Shown: in pieces, positions 28,944-33,126 of the stretch
Layout: each line of letters begins with the position of its first letter
Position numbering within the stretch: position 1 is the stretch's first letter
Source: Geotalea toluenoxydans JCM 15764
GTDB taxonomy: Bacteria; Desulfobacterota; Desulfuromonadia; Geobacterales; Geobacteraceae
Direction of reading: 5' to 3'
Length of the DNA: 33,126 nucleotides
NCBI RefSeq assembly: GCF_001311985.1
Contig: NZ_BBCJ01000039.1
Span: 1 to 33,126, forward strand
Made by a program: the position numbers and the translations under genes
The notes under the pieces: model-generated
Database searches by the model: none
What the model saw: the letters and a program-made list of their open reading frames with translations, nothing else
What the model was told of the DNA's origin: nothing

Positions 28944-30868
28944 GTGAAAAAGAAGATTACCTTGAAAAATGCACTATTTATAATTACCTTGTTGACCGTA
29001 TTAACACCGATCATAGTTATCGGTCTGGTTGCCGACCGTTTCCTTTTTCAGGATTTGCGCAACGATATTTCCCGCCAGAACAAGAATTTGGCAACGGCCG
29101 TTTCCGGTGAAGTGAACAGTCACCTTGAGGGCCAGCTGAAGATAGTCAGGCAGCTGGCAGAACAGCTGGACATGGATCCGGCGTTGAAAAAAAGCAAGAA
29201 TCTGGACCTGATCCTGAACGCAGAAATTGCTGCGGATGAATTCTTCGAATCGATTTTCGTCCTGGATGCACGGGGCAAGGTCAGCCATGTGGGCTACAGA
29301 AGAGCATCTGGAATGATCAGGGAGAACTACCTGGGAATAGATTTCACCGGCCAGGACTTTTACCGCAAGGCCAGTCGGGAGGGGGAGATCTATTGGTCGG
29401 GAACCTTCATTTCGCCCATCAGTGGTGAACCTACAGTTGCGGTGTCTGTTCCCATCGACGGCGGACTTGTCATCGCCAATGTCAATCTGAGGGAGTTGAC
29501 GAACATTACCAAACAATTGGACAACACGTCCTACAGTTATGTCTATGTAGTCAACAGGGCCGGCAACGTCATCGCCCATCCCGATGAAAGAGTTGTCCGG
29601 CAGCAGTTCAATCTGAATAATCTTCCCATTATCAGAGACGGTCTTGCCGGTCGATTCGGCACCTATCGTTACACCTTTTTAGGTAAGGAAAAGGAAGGAA
29701 CCGCCGTACAAATTCCCGAAACCGGGTGGCTGGTCGTTGTTGCCCATGACGTGGAAGAGGCCTATGCACTGGTGAAAAAAACGGAAAGAATATTCTTGCT
29801 CGGTCTTCTGGCAGCGCTTTTTTTCTCTGTTCTGGCAGCTACCTGGAGCCTGAACAAAATTCTCCTTCCCCTGAACCGGCTCATGACCAACGCCCAGAAG
29901 CTTGCCGGAGGCGATTATTCCCTTGTTCCGGTACCCGGAGAATTCCGGGAGATCGAGGCGCTTTCGGGAGCTTTTGCCTATATGGCCGACGCATCAACAA
30001 GCGGGAAGAAGAGCTGATGGAGCGGAACGAGGAGTTGACTTCCATTGAAGAGGAACTCCGTCAGCAGATCGATGAGTATCTGCACAGCCAGGATGAACTG
30101 TCGAAGAGTCATGCAGAGGTTCGACGCCTGAACGAAGAGCTGGAACAACGGGTGGCCGAGCGAACCCTGCAGCTGGAAACGGCAAACAAGGAACTTGAAT
30201 CGTTCTGCTATTCCGTTTCCCACGATCTGCGTGCGCCACTGCGTCACATCAATGGTTTCAGCCAGGCACTTCTCGAAGATTGTCTGGCGTCACTGGATGA
30301 GCAGGGGCAGAATTACCTGCGGCGGATATGCGCGGCAACAGACCGTATGGGGCTCCTGATCGACGACCTTCTTGAGCTCTCCCGGGTATCCCGCAACGAA
30401 ATGAAGCACGAACAGGTAAACCTGAGTGAAATGGCCTGGTCCATCATAGAGATGTTCAAAGAGACAGCGCCCCAGAGAGATGCTTCATTCAAGAGTGTAG
30501 CGGATATTGTCGTCAGCGGTGACAGAAACCTGTTGCGACTTGTGATGGAAAATCTGCTGGGAAATGCCTGGAAATATACCTCCAAAAAGCAGGAAGCCTC
30601 CATCGAATTCGACAGCATTTTCAAGGAGGGAGAGCAGATATTTTTTGTCAGGGATAATGGCGTCGGTTTCGACATGACCTATTCGGGGAAGCTTTTCGGT
30701 GCATTTCAGCGGCTGCACAGTGAAACCGATTTTGAGGGAACCGGCATCGGCCTTGCCACGGTCCAGCGCATCATCCACCGCCACGGAGGACGTGTCTGGG
30801 GTGAGGGGGAGGTGGGCAAAGGCGCCACTTTTTACTTTACCCTGTCCCAATCAGCCCCCATTCCTTGA
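28944..30868 (+). CDS. Membrane sensor histidine kinase, Cache-HAMP-coiled coil-HisKA-HATPase (one apparent frameshift)
   Basis: About 641 residues. TM1 (about 10-30, FIITLLTVLTPIIVIGLV), a Cache-type periplasmic domain to about 285 (SIFVLDARGKVSHVG, GQDFYRKASREGEIYWSGTF, SGEPTVAVSVPIDGG, GWLVVVAHDVEEAY), TM2 (FLLGLLAALFFSVLAATWSL), HAMP, and a long coiled coil. The kinase core has FCYSVSHDLRAPLRHINGFS (phosphorylated His), N-box VMENLLGNAWKYT, DNGVGFDM and GTGIGLATVQRIIHRHGG, of the bacteriophytochrome-like kinase subgroup. The frame breaks near 29991; one added base gives a continuous MADAINKREEELMERNEEL. The GTG start at 28944 is three bases after the binding-protein stop. No response regulator is adjacent, so the output partner is unknown. 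Confidence 0.88.
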
Positions 30869-30893
30869 CACCTTCCGGCCTCTATGCTATTTA
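30865..30893 (+). promoter_or_regulatory. Probable trpE promoter
   Basis: TTGACA (30865-30870), 17-base spacer, TATTTA (30888-30893), 60 bases before the trpE start. The -35 overlaps the stop of the kinase gene. The short leader has no Trp-rich peptide or attenuator hairpin that I can see. Confidence 0.55.
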
Positions 30894-30952
30894 AATCCTT
30901 TCCGTTTTAATCAGAGCACTACCACATCCTCACCCTGTCCACGGGGGCTCCA

Positions 30953-32427
30953 ATGTATTACCCCGATTTAGCCGCATTCCGCACCCTTGCCGCAAAGGGC
31001 AATCTTATCCCCGTCTACCGGGAGATCATGGCCGATCTTGATACCCCGGTCAGCGCCTTCAAGAAGATTGACGACGGCAAATATGCATTTCTACTGGAGA
31101 GTATCGAAGGGGGGGAGAAATGGGCACGTTATACCTTCCTCGGCTCCAATCCTTCCGTTGTCATCCGTACCATCGGAAATGATGTGGAAATTATCGAAGA
31201 CGGTGCTGCCCGGCAGTTGACCTGTGCCGATCCGCTCGGTTTTGTCCGTGATCACCTCAGCCGTTATCAGCCGGTCATGATCGAGGGAGTTCCCCGTTTT
31301 TTCGGCGGGGCCGTCGGTTACCTGGGCTATGACATGGTGCGCCATTTTGAAGAACTGCCGGCGGCAAAACCAGCAGTCATCGGCGCCTACGATTCCTACT
31401 TTGTCATCACCGACACCATTCTCATCTTCGACAATGTCAGCCAAAAGATCAAGATCGTTTCCAATGCCCATCTGGACAGCGGCAAGACGGTGGAGGCCGC
31501 CTATGCAGAGGCGATGGCAAAGATCGATGCACTCATCAGAAAGCTGAAAACACCGCTGCCGGCACCGGTTTCTGCCCCCCTGGCAAAAAAATGTTCTTTC
31601 AAGTCCGGGATCAGCAGGAATGATTTTGAAAAGGCTGTGGAAAAAAGCAAGGAGTACGTGCGGGCTGGGGACATTTTCCAGGTGGTGCTGTCCCAGCGCT
31701 TTTCGGCGGAGCTGACCGTCGATCCCCTGGACATCTACCGGGTGCTGCGGACCCTCAACCCTTCTCCGTACATGTTTTTTCTCCGTCTGGACGACACGTT
31801 GGTGGTGGGGGCTTCACCGGAGGTCATGGTGCGCAGGGAAGGCAGCCGGTTGAACTTCGCCCCATTGCCGGCACCAGGCCGAGGGGAAAGACAGGGGAAG
31901 AGGACCTGGCCATGGAGGAGGAGATGCTCGCCGATCCAAAGGAGCGGGCCGAACATGTGATGCTGGTGGATCTGGGGAGAAACGACCTGGGCCGGGTCTG
32001 CAGAACCGGCACCGTTCAGGTTTCCGAGCTGATGGTGGTGGAACGCTATTCCCATGTCATGCACATCGTTTCCAATGTGCAGGGGGAGCTGGAAAAGGGT
32101 AAGGATGCCTTTGACGTGGTGCGGGCGACATTTCCCGCCGGGACACTTTCCGGAGCGCCGAAAGTCAGGGCCATGGAGATCATCAACGAGCTGGAGCCGG
32201 TGCGGCGTGAAGTTTATGGCGGCGCCGTGGGCTACTTTTCCTTTTCGGGCAACATGGATCTGGCCATAGCCATCAGGACGCTGGTGATCAAGGATGGCAT
32301 GGTGCATCTGCAGGCCGGGGCCGGCATAGTCGCCGACTCGGTGCCCGCTGCCGAATACCAGGAGACTGTCAACAAGTCCATGGCGGTGGTCAAGGCCATA
32401 GAAACAGTGGAGCTGGGCCTGGAATAA
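30953..32427 (+). CDS. trpE: Anthranilate synthase component I (one apparent frameshift)
   Basis: Makes anthranilate from chorismate and ammonia, the first step of tryptophan synthesis. About 491 residues. The N-terminal [19 protein letters not shown] contains the LLES element of the tryptophan feedback site. The catalytic half has [59 protein letters not shown] and [16 protein letters not shown]. The frame is lost near 31857 (after GSRL); one added base restores [25 protein letters not shown], the conserved chorismate-binding loop. The ATG at 30953 has GGGGG upstream. TrpG follows after a heptad repeat. PabB is excluded as the better name by the paired trpG and the full-length TrpE pattern, though an aminodeoxychorismate role cannot be ruled out. 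Confidence 0.92.
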
Positions 32428-32448
32428 CCTGGTAATTGAACACTAGAC

Positions 32449-32477
32449 TTCGAACCTCGAACCTCGAACCTCGAACT
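32449..32477. repeat. Heptanucleotide array (CGAACCT) between trpE and trpG
   Basis: Three perfect CGAACCT units (32451-32471) and a partial fourth. The unit is the same as in the array before recN at 7012-7064. Here the opposite-orientation half is absent or strongly decayed. It ends 16 bases before the trpG start, just upstream of its ribosome site. Confidence 0.85.
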
Positions 32478-32493
32478 TTCCGAAGGAAGCCAC

Positions 32494-33075
32494 ATGCTGC
32501 TGATGATCGACAACTATGATTCATTTACCTATAACCTGGTCCAGTACTTTGGTGAATTGGGCGAGGAGGTCCAGGTCTTCCGTAACGACAGGGTTACCCT
32601 TGATGAGATCGAGCGGCTGAGGCCGGAGCGGATTGTCATTTCCCCCGGACCATGCACGCCGGTTGAAGCGGGCATATCTCTTCCGGCTATCAGGCATTTT
32701 GCCGGAAAAATCCCCTTGTTCGGCGTCTGTCTCGGCCATCAGTCCATCGGTGCAGCCTTCGGCGGCAAGGTAATCCGCTGTGATTACCTGATGCACGGCA
32801 AGACATCTCAGATACACCACGACGGCAAGGGGCTGTTCAAAGGCCTCACCAACCCCTTCGAGGCGACCCGTTATCATTCCCTGGTGGTGGAGCGCACTTC
32901 GCTTCCCGATTGTCTGGAGGTGACGGCCTGGGTTGAGGATGGCAACATCATGGGGCTGAGGCACCGGGAGTTTCCCATCTGGGGGGTGCAGTTCCATCCC
33001 GAATCGATCCTGACGGTGGGGGGCAGGGAGATTCTGCGTAATTTCCTGGAGATGAGCCGGGGACGGCAAGCGTGA
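32494..33075 (+). CDS. trpG: Anthranilate synthase component II (glutamine amidotransferase)
   Basis: 193-residue class-I amidotransferase that supplies ammonia to TrpE; it may also serve PabB, as TrpG/PabA often do. [19 protein letters not shown] is the family N-terminus, VISPGPCTP the oxyanion region, [18 protein letters not shown] holds the nucleophilic Cys, and [11 protein letters not shown] the His-Glu pair. It is intact. AAGGAAG lies before the ATG. A heptad array begins at the stop codon. Confidence 0.95.
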   Translation: MLLMIDNYDSFTYNLVQYFGELGEEVQVFRNDRVTLDEIERLRPERIVISPGPCTPVEAGISLPAIRHFAGKIPLFGVCLGHQSIGAAFGGKVIRCDYLMHGKTSQIHHDGKGLFKGLTNPFEATRYHSLVVERTSLPDCLEVTAWVEDGNIMGLRHREFPIWGVQFHPESILTVGGREILRNFLEMSRGRQA

Positions 33076-33120
33076 AGGGTGAAGAGTGAAGAGTGAAGAG
33101 TGAAGAGTGAGGGGTGAGGG
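33072..33120. repeat. Heptanucleotide array (GTGAAGA) starting at the trpG stop codon
   Basis: Seven 7-base units: GTGAAGG, four GTGAAGA, then GTGAGGG twice. The TGA of the first unit is the trpG stop. The unit differs from CGAACCT, but the period is the same. The array may continue past the window edge at 33126. Confidence 0.85.
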
Positions 33121-33126
33121 GACGTT

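Noticed and set aside
28944..30017. Separate Cache receptor and separate soluble kinase genes
   Set aside because: One added base near 29991 joins HAMP to the coiled coil (MADAINKREEEL), giving an ordinary membrane kinase.
30894..30952. trp leader peptide and attenuator
   Set aside because: The leader is under 60 bases with no Trp-codon run and no terminator/antiterminator pair.

Overview
The window reads as a chromosomal segment of a Gram-negative anaerobe of the Geobacter type (Desulfuromonadota/Geobacterales). The pointers are a periplasmic sensor with a c-type heme motif (CHKCH) fused to HD-GYP, a rubrerythrin, a short GNAT-type N-acetylglutamate synthase, the order spoIID-like, queA, tgt, yajC, secD, secF, TPR protein, recJ, CDF transporter, and a trpE-trpG pair. 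No taxonomic search was possible, so the genus is inference. The content is mostly housekeeping. There is no phage, IS element, CRISPR array, tRNA or rRNA that I can support.

Layout: (1) 1-638, the 3' end of a fibronectin-III-like repeat protein, facing pfkA across a pair of inverted REP-like hairpins. (2) 888-6001, minus strand: glgP, rarA and pfkA, with an imperfect inverted repeat at the rarA 3' end. (3) 6113-10536, plus strand: nadK, recN, a short argA-type acetyltransferase and tldE/pmbA, with a heptanucleotide repeat array between nadK and recN. (4) 10614-15096, minus strand: a heme-c/HAMP/GAF/HD-GYP sensor, dppD-dppF ATPases without permeases, and an ArsR-family repressor with its own promoter. 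(5) 15509-24960, plus strand: SpoIID-domain protein, queA and tgt (queuosine synthesis), yajC-secD-secF (Sec accessory complex), a TPR membrane protein, a terminator, then recJ and a CDF metal transporter. (6) Rubrerythrin (+) and htpG (-), convergent, with another REP-like hairpin between them. (7) 27824-30868: a lipoprotein of the branched-chain-amino-acid-binding family directly followed by a dCache-type histidine kinase, probably a sensing pair. (8) 30953-33075: trpE and trpG, with heptanucleotide arrays before and after trpG.

A dominant feature is the number of frameshifts. At least 22 are needed to restore 14 otherwise normal genes (pfkA, rarA, glgP, recN, the HD-GYP sensor, spoIID, queA, tgt, secD, secF, htpG, the binding protein, the kinase, trpE). 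Nearly all are consistent with one missing base, often in or next to a homopolymer. Many of these genes are essential or highly conserved, so I read this as sequencing or assembly error rather than gene decay. These genes are therefore annotated as single CDS spans across their frameshifts.

The most interesting items are the heme-c HD-GYP sensor, the binding-protein/kinase pair, the three 7-bp-period repeat arrays lying directly against gene boundaries, and the inverted repeat whose arm appears to encode the RarA tail.
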